Source of the DNA: Allocoprococcus comes
Lineage (GTDB): Bacteria; Bacillota; Clostridia; Lachnospirales; Lachnospiraceae
Reading direction: 5' to 3'
Assembly (NCBI RefSeq): GCF_013300725.1
Contig: NZ_JAAIMM010000007.1
Location: forward strand, 1-64,000
Length of the DNA stretch: 64,000 nucleotides
The notes under the pieces are model-generated. The model was not told the DNA's origin and did no database searches. It was given only the letters and a program-made list of their open reading frames with translations. Position numbers and translations under genes: made by a program. Numbering within the stretch: the stretch's first letter is position 1; each line of letters opens with the position of its first letter. Positions 1-7,537 of the stretch are shown here, in pieces.

Positions 1-35
1 GCTGACTGTTACTAATCGGTCGAGGGCATAACCAA
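1..35 (+). rRNA. 23S ribosomal RNA, 3' end only
   Basis: The first bases match the conserved 3' end of bacterial 23S rRNA: the segment ACTAATCGGTCGAGGGC followed by ATAACC. The rest of the gene lies to the left of the window. The exact end is an estimate. No 5S rRNA-like sequence follows before the next gene, which is unusual for a 16S-23S-5S operon. Confidence 0.9.
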
Positions 36-119
36 GAAGGTAGGACAGGGTAAAGAAATGGATGGAGTAAAGATTTAAGTTTGTATGTGGTTTTGAAGGT
101 ACATGAGATAATTCGAGAG

Positions 120-152
120 AAGTTGTAGACCAGATGGTTTGCAGCTTTTTTT
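120..152 (+). terminator. Rho-independent terminator of the rRNA operon
   Basis: A 12-bp stem with some G-U pairs (arms 120-131 and 136-147) has a 4-base loop and is followed by a run of T. It lies about 85 bases behind the 23S end and is the first plausible rRNA-operon stop. Confidence 0.6.
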
Positions 153-220
153 GTGCAATAATCCAGGGATAACAGAAAAGAGCCGTGAGCCAACTGATAA
201 CTTTTGCGGAAGAATAGTAT

Positions 221-267
221 AAAAAAAGATTTGTAAATCGTAAAAGTAGAAATACAAATCTTTTTTA
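221..267. terminator. Bidirectional terminator
   Basis: Arms 221-235 (A-tract then GATTTGTA) and 253-267 (TACAAATC then a T-tract) pair. The hairpin lies between the rRNA operon on + and the minus-strand gene ending at 276, so it can stop transcription from both sides. Confidence 0.6.
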
Positions 268-275
268 GGGATATT

Positions 276-683
276 TTACCAGCCGCATCTGCCACAATTT
301 GTACAGGGAATGCAGCTCTTCTTTTTTAGAAGAGGGTACCAAGGATGAATCTGAATATCCGGTAATTTATGAAGATCCAAGGTTAGAGAATGATAATGAT
401 CTTTCAAAATAATCTGATCATCATGACAATGGATAATCGTCAGTGGATAGATGGTTTTCTCTTCTGGAATCATGCAATTCTGATGAAGAACAGGAGTGTA
501 TTTATCTGCTCTAATCTGAATTAATTGATCTATTGTGATAATTTTATAGATATCGTCAGAATCTGAAACAATAGCAGGAGAGCTGTAAAGTGTATAACCA
601 GCAGGAATCTCATAAGAATTTATTGTGAATTCTCCGATAGGAGTTACTATTTTTTTCATACGATTATTTGTTGAATCATCCAT
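276..683 (-). CDS. Hypothetical protein with C-terminal CX2CX2CX2C motif
   Basis: This 135-residue protein belongs to no family I recognise. Its start overlaps the end of the GntR gene by 8 bases, so the two are probably translationally coupled. The body looks soluble, with alternating beta-type segments and many His and Asp residues around positions 75-110. The last 12 residues carry four cysteines at 124, 127, 130 and 133 (C-x2-C-x2-C-x2-C), a spacing that could bind an iron-sulfur cluster or a metal. There is no signal peptide or membrane segment. Ligand sensing or metal binding with the regulator is possible but speculative. A second in-frame ATG lies eight codons downstream. Confidence 0.65.
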   Translation of the reverse strand: MDDSTNNRMKKIVTPIGEFTINSYEIPAGYTLYSSPAIVSDSDDIYKIITIDQLIQIRADKYTPVLHQNCMIPEEKTIYPLTIIHCHDDQIILKDHYHSLTLDLHKLPDIQIHPWYPLLKKKSCIPCTNCGRCGW

Positions 684-1329
684 TTTTCTGTTCTTCTTTC
701 ATGGCGCTGTCTTTTCCCTGCATAAAATGATCTTTTTTCAGGATTGCAAAAGCCCGCTCATAATCATTTTTACGCATATATTTAACCATTTTTTTCAAAT
801 TCTCATTCGTTGGAACGATCCGCATGCCGTTTTTCAGCGAATACATACCCACTCTTACCAGCTCTGATAAATTGGATTCGTAGAATTTGGTGATCCGGTC
901 ATTATTGAAAATGCTGACAATTTCCAGATGCATCTGCGTATCAGCAAGCTCCCACTCATAAACATCGGAAGCAACCGCACACATATGTACCACTTTTTCT
1001 TCAATTCGATAGGAATATTCTTCTGCTTTTCCACTTTCAAAGATCAGTTTAAATGCACTGCCCTCTAAGAGTTCGCGGAGCTGATAAAGTTCATTGATAT
1101 CTTTATCGGTGATTTCTTTTACAGTCATGGATTTATAATAATCGGTAACGATCAGACCTTCAGACTGCAGCATTTTGAGTGCAGTGCGTACCGGATTACG
1201 GCTCATACCAAGTTCTTCTGTCAGAAGTGCTTCTGTAAGAGGCATTCCTGGTGGATAAGTCAGATTCATAATATTATTTTTGATAATTTCATAAGCCTGA
1301 TCGGCAAGTGATTTCCTTTTTTCAGCCAT
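676..1329 (-). CDS. GntR-family transcriptional regulator, FadR/FCD subfamily
   Basis: A 217-residue DNA-binding regulator. Residues 1-75 form the winged helix (SLADQAYEIIKNNI, then TEELGMSRNPVRTALKMLQ). Residues 85-210 form an all-helical FCD ligand domain with the D-x3-H metal motif in ADTQMHLEI. The open frame extends 83 codons further upstream, but the start at 1329 has a strong GAGGGGGAT ribosome site and begins at the family-typical N-terminus. It is divergent from proC, and three TTGTATACAA palindromes, the FadR-subfamily operator type, lie between them. Self-regulation and control of proC are inferred. The ligand is unknown; FCD regulators usually sense small organic acids. Confidence 0.9.
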   Translation of the reverse strand: MAEKRKSLADQAYEIIKNNIMNLTYPPGMPLTEALLTEELGMSRNPVRTALKMLQSEGLIVTDYYKSMTVKEITDKDINELYQLRELLEGSAFKLIFESGKAEEYSYRIEEKVVHMCAVASDVYEWELADTQMHLEIVSIFNNDRITKFYESNLSELVRVGMYSLKNGMRIVPTNENLKKMVKYMRKNDYERAFAILKKDHFMQGKDSAMKEEQKNG

Positions 1330-1445
1330 GTGAAATCCCCCTCTGTCTGGTGAATATATTAAGTATAACACATTAAAACGGGGTTTGTAAAAAACAAAAT
1401 TGGGTATATGTAAAGTCGCGTTTAATATAAGAGTACAGACTGGTG

Positions 1446-1457
1446 ATTGTATACAAT
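1446..1457. promoter_or_regulatory. GntR-type operator, copy 1
   Basis: ATTGTATACAAT is a perfect 12-bp palindrome containing the GTATAC core. It fits the FadR-subfamily GntR consensus (t.GTa.tAC.a) and lies 117 bases upstream of the divergent gntR start. It is likely a binding site of that regulator. Confidence 0.55.
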
Positions 1458-1545
1458 GGTGCACGTATTTTCGACGGAAAACGGCATTTTCTATTGTGAA
1501 AATGTTGACTTTAAACAGGGGAAGTGATACATTGAATGCAGAAAG

Positions 1546-1578
1546 AAATTTGTATACAAATTTAAAGATTGTATACAA
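1546..1578. promoter_or_regulatory. Double GntR-type operator upstream of proC
   Basis: A perfect 18-bp palindrome (1546-1563) and a second TTGTATACAA (1569-1578) have cores 19 bases apart, about two helical turns, on the same DNA face. They lie 52-84 bases upstream of the proC start. Together with the copy at 1446 this suggests cooperative binding by the divergent GntR protein. Confidence 0.6.
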
Positions 1579-1629
1579 ATTAAAAATGAAAATGTATAAG
1601 GTTTTAAGTTCATCAGGAGGAGAAAGACT

Positions 1630-2424
1630 ATGAAATTAGGATTTATCGGAACAGGTAATATGGCAGGAGCAATTATGGGAGGCGTTATTAAAAGTAACGT
1701 ATTCAAACCGGAAGAAATCATCGGAGCAGATCTTTTTGCACCAGGCCGCGAAAAAGTAAAAGAACTTTATGGAATCAATGTTACCGATAGCAATAAAGAA
1801 GTAATTGAAAAGTCAGAAGTTGTTATTTTTTCTGTAAAACCACAGTTTTATGCAGATGTCATTCAGGAAGTAAAAGATCTGGTAAGACCGGAACAACTTA
1901 TTATCACGATCGCACCAGGAAAGACACTTGCATGGCTTGCCGAACAGTTTGGAAAAGATGTTAAGATTGTTCGTACAATGCCGAACACTCCGGCTATGGT
2001 TGGAGAAGGTATGACAGCTGCCACGCCGAATGAGTATGTAACAAAAGAAGAACTTGATTATGCATGCAAGATCCTTTCTGCATTTGGCAAAGTAGAAGTT
2101 GTGACAGAGCATATGATGGATGCAGTTGTTGCAGTAAGCGGAAGTTCACCGGCATATGTATTTATGTTTATCGAAGCAATGGCAGATGCCGCTGTTGCAG
2201 AGGGAATGCCGAGAGCACAGGCATACAAATTTGCAGCACAGGCAGTTCTTGGAAGTGCGAAGATGGTTCTTGAAACAGGAAAGCATCCGGGAGAACTCAA
2301 AGACATGGTATGCTCACCGGCAGGAACAACGATTGAAGCCGTAGGTGTATTGGAAGAACACGGATTCAGAAGTGCGATCATTGATGCAATGAAGGCCTGT
2401 GTTGATGTTGCAAAAGGAATGTAG
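1630..2424 (+). CDS. proC: Pyrroline-5-carboxylate reductase
   Basis: Catalyses the last step of proline synthesis, NAD(P)H-dependent reduction of 1-pyrroline-5-carboxylate to L-proline in the cytoplasm. The 264 residues are the usual length. The N-terminal Rossmann fold has GTGNMAGA at residues 7-14. The C-terminal dimerisation domain carries the family signature around residues 220-245 (SPAGTTIEAVGVLEEHGFR). The start follows AGGAGGAGAAAG. The gene is single, with its own terminator, and its upstream region carries GntR-type operators. A P5C/glutamate-semialdehyde dehydrogenase acting on the same intermediate is encoded at 36.1 kb. Confidence 0.96.
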   Translation: MKLGFIGTGNMAGAIMGGVIKSNVFKPEEIIGADLFAPGREKVKELYGINVTDSNKEVIEKSEVVIFSVKPQFYADVIQEVKDLVRPEQLIITIAPGKTLAWLAEQFGKDVKIVRTMPNTPAMVGEGMTAATPNEYVTKEELDYACKILSAFGKVEVVTEHMMDAVVAVSGSSPAYVFMFIEAMADAAVAEGMPRAQAYKFAAQAVLGSAKMVLETGKHPGELKDMVCSPAGTTIEAVGVLEEHGFRSAIIDAMKACVDVAKGM

Positions 2425-2470
2425 ATACGATATACTTGTTTACGGGGAAAAACATGTCCACGTAAACCTG

Positions 2471-2510
2471 AGAAGGACCGGGGCGTATGACGCAGCCGGT
2501 CCTTCTTTTA
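2471..2510 (+). terminator. Terminator of proC
   Basis: AGAAGGACCGG (2471-2481) pairs perfectly with CCGGTCCTTCT (2496-2506), followed by T residues. Confidence 0.85.
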
Positions 2511-2605
2511 TTCATAGGAAAATTCGAAGGAACTTCCTGTGAAATAAAAGACACTGCGTGTCGGGGATGCGCATTCGTGCGAAGAGGAAGAATGCCGCAA
2601 GCGAC
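2511..2605. repeat. Dispersed palindromic repeat, copy 1
   Basis: The element begins with an imperfect inverted repeat (TTCATAGGAAA ... TTCCTGTGAA), followed by a shared tail (ACTGCGTGTCGGGGATGCGC). Related copies are at 6541 and 43669 and a partial one at 35865. It sits directly behind the proC terminator. Confidence 0.7.
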
Positions 2606-2669
2606 GACCGCAGATGTCGAATAGCTGTAAGCGGTCTATGAGGAACATGATACCACAGGAGGTAGATAG

Positions 2670-3260
2670 ATGGCAGCAAAACAGAATGTAAAGCGGCGGA
2701 TCGTAGATGCCGCATGGGAATTGTTCTATGAAAAAGGATATGATGATACGACAGTAGATGATATCATCCGTCTTTCTGAGACATCAAAAGGATCGTTCTA
2801 TTATTATTTCAGCAGTAAAGATTCTCTGCTTGATACATTATCAACTATTCTGGATGAGAATTATGCAAAGCTTGAAGAGGAACTGGATCCGGAAATGAAC
2901 AGTTTTGATAAACTGATGTATCTCAATTACCGTTCGCATTCATTTATGGAGCAGAAAATTGATGTCGCATTGTTATCATCTTTGTATTCGACACAGCTGA
3001 TCGCAAAGGGAGACCGTAATCTTCTGGATCAGAACCGTACTTATTATAAACTGATCAGCCGGATTATTGAAGAAGGACATGTGCGCAACCAGATCAGCAG
3101 AGAGAAGAGTATTCAGGAAATTACAAAATATTATTCACTTTGTGAGCGGGCATTGGTATCGGACTGGTGTCTGAACAGGGGAAACTATTCTCTTGGAGAA
3201 TATAGTAAAGAGTATATGCCAGTTTTGATGGAACATTTCCGGGTAAACGAGGCAGAATAG
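2670..3260 (+). CDS. TetR/AcrR-family transcriptional regulator
   Basis: A 196-residue regulator. Residues 8-55 form the TetR helix-turn-helix (AAWELFYEKGYDDTTVDDII, then SKGSFYYYFSSKDSLLDTL). The remaining helical domain would bind a ligand and dimerise; its specificity cannot be read from sequence. The start follows CAGGAGGTAGATAG. It precedes two EamA transporter genes in the same direction, which it plausibly controls, although the 128-base gap leaves room for a separate promoter. Confidence 0.9.
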   Translation: MAAKQNVKRRIVDAAWELFYEKGYDDTTVDDIIRLSETSKGSFYYYFSSKDSLLDTLSTILDENYAKLEEELDPEMNSFDKLMYLNYRSHSFMEQKIDVALLSSLYSTQLIAKGDRNLLDQNRTYYKLISRIIEEGHVRNQISREKSIQEITKYYSLCERALVSDWCLNRGNYSLGEYSKEYMPVLMEHFRVNEAE

Positions 3261-3388
3261 ATTAAAAATAGAAGTTTCCGGCATGTAGACAACTTTGGGC
3301 TGGATAGTCATTGCAATAGGTAAGAGCCAGATGCAGGGAAACGTGTCAGAGTCTAATTTTGAAGAGTTGATTTGAGAGGAAATTACAA

Positions 3389-4318
3389 ATGGGGAAAACA
3401 GAACTTACGGAGAAGTTTGACCGCCGTGAGAACTTAAGAGGAACTGCACTTACCATTATGGGTGGAATATTTTGGGGACTGGCAGGAGTGTTTGGAAAAT
3501 ATTCTTTTGTATACAGAGGAATGACAGCACAGTGGCTGGTAAATGTAAGACTTATTATTGTAGGAATTATCCTGCTTACGGCTGTATACAGAAAGCAGGG
3601 AAAGGATACCTGGAGAGTATGGAAAAATAAAAGACATGCGATTCGGATGATCCTTTATGGCGTGATCGGAATTGCTGCATGCCAGATGACATACTATATG
3701 GCGGTGGACGATTCCAATGCCGGTATTGCGACGGTACTTCAGTATACAGCGCCGGTTATGATCATGATATATCTTGCCATCCGTAATCGGAAAATGCCGA
3801 ACTGTACCGAGCTTACTGCATTATTTCTGGCGTTTGCAGGAACCGTGCTTCTTGCTACTCACGGGAATCTGACAGAACTCAGTATTTCAAAAATAACGCT
3901 GGTTCTGGGACTTCTTTCAGCAGTGGCAACCGTCTTCTACAATCTGCTTCCGGGAGAGCTGATGAACGAGTATGGAACCTTTGAGATTGTTGGCTGGGCG
4001 ATGCTAGTGAGTGGAATTTTATTACTTCCGGTTGTCAGACCGTGGACGATACAGGGAATTATCTGGGACTGGCAGACCGTGCTGTGTGTGGGAGTCGTGA
4101 TTATCATTGGAACCGTGCTGTCTTTTGGATGCTACATGGAAGGTGTCCGGCTGATCGGAGGAACAAAAGCAAGTCTTTTTGCATCGATAGAACCGCTGAC
4201 CGCAACGGTTATTTCAATCCTGTTCATGGGAGGTGCATTTTCATGGATGGATCTGTTTGGCTTTGTGGGGATCATCGGAGCAGTTACAATCCTGTCATTA
4301 CCGAAAAAGAAGGCATAA
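3389..4318 (+). CDS. EamA/DMT-family transporter
   Basis: A 309-residue inner-membrane protein with about ten transmembrane helices in two EamA repeats. The first repeat starts near residue 18 (TIMGGIFWGLAGVFGKYSF), the second near residue 160. Drug/metabolite transporters of this type usually export amino acids or other small metabolites. The substrate is unknown. The start follows GAGAGGAAATTACAA. The next gene, only 15 bases away, is a second EamA protein, and the pair may be co-transcribed behind TetR. Confidence 0.88.
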   Translation: MGKTELTEKFDRRENLRGTALTIMGGIFWGLAGVFGKYSFVYRGMTAQWLVNVRLIIVGIILLTAVYRKQGKDTWRVWKNKRHAIRMILYGVIGIAACQMTYYMAVDDSNAGIATVLQYTAPVMIMIYLAIRNRKMPNCTELTALFLAFAGTVLLATHGNLTELSISKITLVLGLLSAVATVFYNLLPGELMNEYGTFEIVGWAMLVSGILLLPVVRPWTIQGIIWDWQTVLCVGVVIIIGTVLSFGCYMEGVRLIGGTKASLFASIEPLTATVISILFMGGAFSWMDLFGFVGIIGAVTILSLPKKKA

Positions 4319-4333
4319 AGAAAGGATTTTTAT

Positions 4334-5200
4334 ATGAAAGAGAGTCAGGGGAAAGGGTTAATTTCAGTACATATTGCTGTTGCATTGTTTGGCTTTGTAG
4401 GGCTTTTTGCAAAGCTGGTAGATCTGCCGGCGGTGATCATTGTACTTGGAAGAGTGTTTTTTTCATCCATTTTCCTCTGGCTTTTTCTGCGTTTTAAGAA
4501 GCAGAAAATTCGCCTGGAGGAGAAAAGTGATTATTTTTGGATGATCGGAGCCGGAATGGTTCTTGCGGTACACTGGAGCAGTTATATGCAGTCGATTCAG
4601 AGTTCGACTGTTGCTGTCGGGACGCTTACGGTATCTACATTTCCAGTATTTGTAATTTTTCTGGAGCCATATCTGTTTCATGAAAAACTGAAAAAATCAG
4701 ATGTATTTTGTACACTGATGATGCTGGTCGGAGTTTTCTTTATCGTACCGGCATTTCAGATGGACAATCAGATCACACAGGGAGTTCTGTGGGGACTTTT
4801 GAGCGCGTTTACTTATGCAGTGCTTTCACTGATGAACCGGCGTTTTTCCTGTAAATACCCGGCGACATTGGTGTCCCTTTATGAACAGGGAACAGCGACG
4901 ATCGTTCTGATTCCGACACTTTTTGTGTTAAAGCCGGTGATCACACTGGCAGATGCGGGTGTTCTGATGATGCTGGGAATTATTTTCACTGCGGTTGCAC
5001 ATTCTTTATTTATCGGTGGGCTTCGGACGGTCAAGGTAAGGACAGCGGGGATTCTGTCCGGACTGGAGCCGGTATACGGAACTCTGAGTGCATTTCTCTT
5101 TTTGAAAGAAGTTCCAAGCTTCCGGGAGTGCCTTGGTGGTGTGATCATTCTGGTTGCAGTTTTCTTATCGACACTGAAGCCGGAAGAGAAAGAAAAATAG
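4334..5200 (+). CDS. EamA/DMT-family transporter
   Basis: A 288-residue membrane protein with two EamA domains and about ten helices, ending in a short charged tail (LKPEEKEK). It is a distinct paralogue of the preceding transporter. The start follows AAAGGATTTTTAT. The two genes are spaced like an operon and could export related metabolites, or form a heterodimer as some DMT proteins do; the latter is speculation. Confidence 0.88.
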   Translation: MKESQGKGLISVHIAVALFGFVGLFAKLVDLPAVIIVLGRVFFSSIFLWLFLRFKKQKIRLEEKSDYFWMIGAGMVLAVHWSSYMQSIQSSTVAVGTLTVSTFPVFVIFLEPYLFHEKLKKSDVFCTLMMLVGVFFIVPAFQMDNQITQGVLWGLLSAFTYAVLSLMNRRFSCKYPATLVSLYEQGTATIVLIPTLFVLKPVITLADAGVLMMLGIIFTAVAHSLFIGGLRTVKVRTAGILSGLEPVYGTLSAFLFLKEVPSFRECLGGVIILVAVFLSTLKPEEKEK

Positions 5201-5254
5201 CCGAAGATTCACTGGCAGGAAGGTTTGGCAGAAGGACAGAAAGGAAGGACTGGC

Positions 5255-5881
5255 ATGAAAAAGGAACTGGAATATTTTACAATAGACGGTGAATTTGGCG
5301 GAAATCAGGACTGGTTTACCAATGTGGTCATGCATGTGGGTGGCTGCGCTGCGGCAACTGCATGCGACAGCTGTATCTATTTTGCAAGAAAATTTGGGAT
5401 GAAAAGCCTGTATCCGTTTGATACATGGAAGTTGAATAAAGAGGAATATAAAAAATACAGCCAGATCATGAAGCCTTATCTGAGACCGCGGATCAATGGA
5501 GTTAACAAATTATATCTGTATACGGACGGATTCCGCGAATATCTGAAGGATAAGCAGAAAGATGGTGGAGTTTGTGTTTCTGCGGAAATGAAAGAATTTT
5601 CCGGGGAGCATACGGTGACGGAGGCAAAGCAGTTTGTCAGACAGCAGATCGGAAAGGAGATACCGATCCCGTATCTGATGCTCCGGCACAAGAATAAAGA
5701 GAAGTTTGAGGATTTTATCTGGCACTGGTTTCTGGTGATCGGTTATGAAGAAAAAGAGGACGGATTCTGGATCCGGGTTGCGACCTATGGGGAAGAAACC
5801 TGGCTGAACCTGGAAGAACTTTGGAATACCGGAGAAAAAGAAAAGGGCGGTATGATCGGATATCGTCTGGAAAATGTATAA
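5255..5881 (+). CDS. Conserved hypothetical protein, possible C39/papain-like fold
   Basis: A 208-residue soluble protein starting at MKKELEYF after GGAAGGACTGGC; an upstream in-frame start at 5225 has a weaker context. A Cys-rich helix near residues 30-45 (GGCAAATACDSC) and a late HWFLVIGY segment near residue 163 resemble the Cys and His blocks of C39/papain-like peptidases. A catalytic role is only a possibility. It follows the two EamA genes by 55 bases. I do not recognise a named family. Confidence 0.6.
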   Translation: MKKELEYFTIDGEFGGNQDWFTNVVMHVGGCAAATACDSCIYFARKFGMKSLYPFDTWKLNKEEYKKYSQIMKPYLRPRINGVNKLYLYTDGFREYLKDKQKDGGVCVSAEMKEFSGEHTVTEAKQFVRQQIGKEIPIPYLMLRHKNKEKFEDFIWHWFLVIGYEEKEDGFWIRVATYGEETWLNLEELWNTGEKEKGGMIGYRLENV

Positions 5882-5898
5882 AGACTTTCTAAAAACTA

Positions 5899-5927
5899 TT
5901 TACGGACGGGAAAAGTTCCGTTACAAT
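5899..5927 (+). promoter_or_regulatory. Sigma-A-type promoter of the cyclophilin gene
   Basis: TTTACG (5899-5904), 17-bp spacer, TACAAT (5922-5927), 36 bases upstream of the start at 5963. Confidence 0.6.
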
Positions 5928-5962
5928 AGGTAGAGAAATCAATGAAAAGGAGATTGTATAAA

Positions 5963-6481
5963 ATGGCAAATCCAATAGTAACATTTGAAATGGCAAATGG
6001 CGATGTGATCAAAGCGGAATTATATCCGGAAATCGCACCGAATACAGTGAATAACTTTGTATCTCTTGTAAATAAGGGATTCTATGATGGACTGATCTTC
6101 CACCGTGTCATCAGTGGATTCATGATCCAGGGTGGATGCCCGGATGGAACCGGAATGGGTGGCCCTGGATACAGTATCAAAGGAGAATTTAAGCAGAACG
6201 GTTTTGCAAATGATCTGAAGCATGAACCGGGCGTTCTTTCGATGGCGCGTGCAATGCATCCGGATTCAGCAGGATCACAGTTTTTCATCATGCATAAGAC
6301 TTCACCACATCTTGACGGTGCATATGCAGCTTTTGGTAAAGTTACAGAAGGTATGGATGTTGTAAATAAAATTGCTGAGACGGCAACAGACTACAGTGAC
6401 AGACCGCTGGAAGAACAGAAGATGAAAAAAGTGACTGTTGAGACTTTTGGAGAGGCTTATCCAGAACCAGAGAGAGTCTAA
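5963..6481 (+). CDS. Peptidyl-prolyl cis-trans isomerase, cyclophilin type
   Basis: A 172-residue cyclophilin that catalyses cis-trans isomerisation of Xaa-Pro bonds during folding. The sequence has the family core: [19 protein letters not shown] around residues 43-61 and the [16 protein letters not shown] block around 94-109. There is no signal peptide, so it is cytoplasmic. The start at MANPIVTFE is preferred over an ATG seven codons upstream because AAGGAGAT lies correctly before it. It has its own promoter and terminator. Confidence 0.95.
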   Translation: MANPIVTFEMANGDVIKAELYPEIAPNTVNNFVSLVNKGFYDGLIFHRVISGFMIQGGCPDGTGMGGPGYSIKGEFKQNGFANDLKHEPGVLSMARAMHPDSAGSQFFIMHKTSPHLDGAYAAFGKVTEGMDVVNKIAETATDYSDRPLEEQKMKKVTVETFGEAYPEPERV

Positions 6482-6507
6482 CAGGAGTTACAAAGCAGAC
6501 AACATCA

Positions 6508-6539
6508 GAGACACTTGTGCATGGCAGGTGTTTCTTTTT
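6508..6539 (+). terminator. Terminator of the cyclophilin gene
   Basis: A ten-bp stem (6508-6517 with 6525-6534, two G-U pairs), 7-base loop, then a T-run. Confidence 0.75.
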
Positions 6540-6540
6540 A

Positions 6541-6636
6541 ATTCATAGGAAATGCCGAAGGAACTTCCTATGAAACAAAAGATACTACGTGCCGGAGATG
6601 CGTACTTGCACGAAGATGAAGCATGTCGCAGGCAAC
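6541..6636. repeat. Dispersed palindromic repeat, copy 2
   Basis: Inverted repeat TTCATAGGAA ... TTCCTATGAA followed by the tail ACTACGTGCCGGAGATGCG, closely matching copy 3 at 43669 and colinear with copy 1 at 2511 through the segment up to GCAGGCAAC. Like the other full copies it sits immediately behind a terminator. Confidence 0.75.
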
Positions 6637-6650
6637 TGTGCTCGGCGTGA

Positions 6651-6676
6651 GAATGTGCCAAGGCACATTCTTTTTA
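6651..6676 (+). terminator. Terminator-like hairpin upstream of thiD
   Basis: GAATGTGCC (6651-6659) pairs perfectly with GGCACATTC (6662-6670), followed by TTTTT. It may end the repeat element, or act as an attenuator 45 bases before thiD. Confidence 0.65.
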
Positions 6677-6720
6677 TACAAAATATTCAGAATTATGGAA
6701 AAAGAGAGGAAGAGAGTCAA

Positions 6721-7533
6721 ATGAGAACAGCACTTACAATTGCAGGAAGCGATTCAAGCGGAGGAGCAGGTATCCAGGCAGATATCAAAACAATGATCAG
6801 TAACGGAGTCTATGCTATGAGCGCAATTACGGCTCTTACTGCACAGAATACAACCGGAGTTACAGGAATTATGGAGGCAACGCCGGAATTCCTGGGAGAA
6901 CAGCTGGATAATATTTTCACGGATATTTACCCGGATGCAGTGAAGATTGGAATGGTATCTTCAAGTGGTCTGATCACAAAGATCGCAGACAAATTAAAAG
7001 AATATGATGCGAAAAATATTGTAGTTGATCCGGTTATGGTAGCAACAAGTGGAGCAAGACTGATCAGCGAGGAAGCGATTGATGCGCTGAAGAGCCGCCT
7101 GCTTCCGATGGCAACCGTTCTGACTCCGAATATCCCGGAAGCAGAAGTGCTTGCAGGTATGAAAATCCAGTCGCAGGCGGATATGATAAAAGCAGCAGAA
7201 GAGATCGGCACCCAATATCACTGTGCAGTTCTTTGTAAGGGAGGGCATCAGCTGAATGATGCCAATGATCTGCTGTGGAGAGACGGTGGATATAAGTGGT
7301 TCTACGGAGAGCGGATCGACAATCCGAATACGCACGGAACAGGATGTACTTTATCCAGTGCGATCGCATCAAATCTTGCAAAAGGATATGATCTGGATGA
7401 GTCAGTAGAACGTGCGAAGAAATACATTTCCGGAGCACTTGCAGCAATGCTGGATCTTGGTAAAGGCAGTGGTCCGATGAATCATGGATTTGCAATTAAA
7501 AATGAATATACAGAAAGCAAAGTGGAGGAATAG
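6721..7533 (+). CDS. thiD: Bifunctional hydroxymethylpyrimidine/phosphomethylpyrimidine kinase
   Basis: Phosphorylates 4-amino-5-hydroxymethyl-2-methylpyrimidine and its monophosphate to the pyrophosphate used for thiamine synthesis. The 270 residues are typical of ribokinase-fold ThiD. The N-terminus AGSDSSGGAGIQAD (residues 8-21) and the C-terminal anion hole NTHGTGCTLSSAI near residue 207 are diagnostic. Pyridoxine kinase activity is a family alternative. The start follows GAGAGGAAGAG. The gene is followed after 4 bases by an HMP transporter (cytX), which supports pyrimidine salvage. I found no TPP riboswitch upstream. Confidence 0.93.
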   Translation: MRTALTIAGSDSSGGAGIQADIKTMISNGVYAMSAITALTAQNTTGVTGIMEATPEFLGEQLDNIFTDIYPDAVKIGMVSSSGLITKIADKLKEYDAKNIVVDPVMVATSGARLISEEAIDALKSRLLPMATVLTPNIPEAEVLAGMKIQSQADMIKAAEEIGTQYHCAVLCKGGHQLNDANDLLWRDGGYKWFYGERIDNPNTHGTGCTLSSAIASNLAKGYDLDESVERAKKYISGALAAMLDLGKGSGPMNHGFAIKNEYTESKVEE

Positions 7534-7537
7534 AAGT

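Noticed and set aside
676-1578. 300-aa form of the GntR protein
   Set aside because: The first 83 codons run through the operator region, have no ribosome site and no similarity to the family; the start at 1329 has a strong site.
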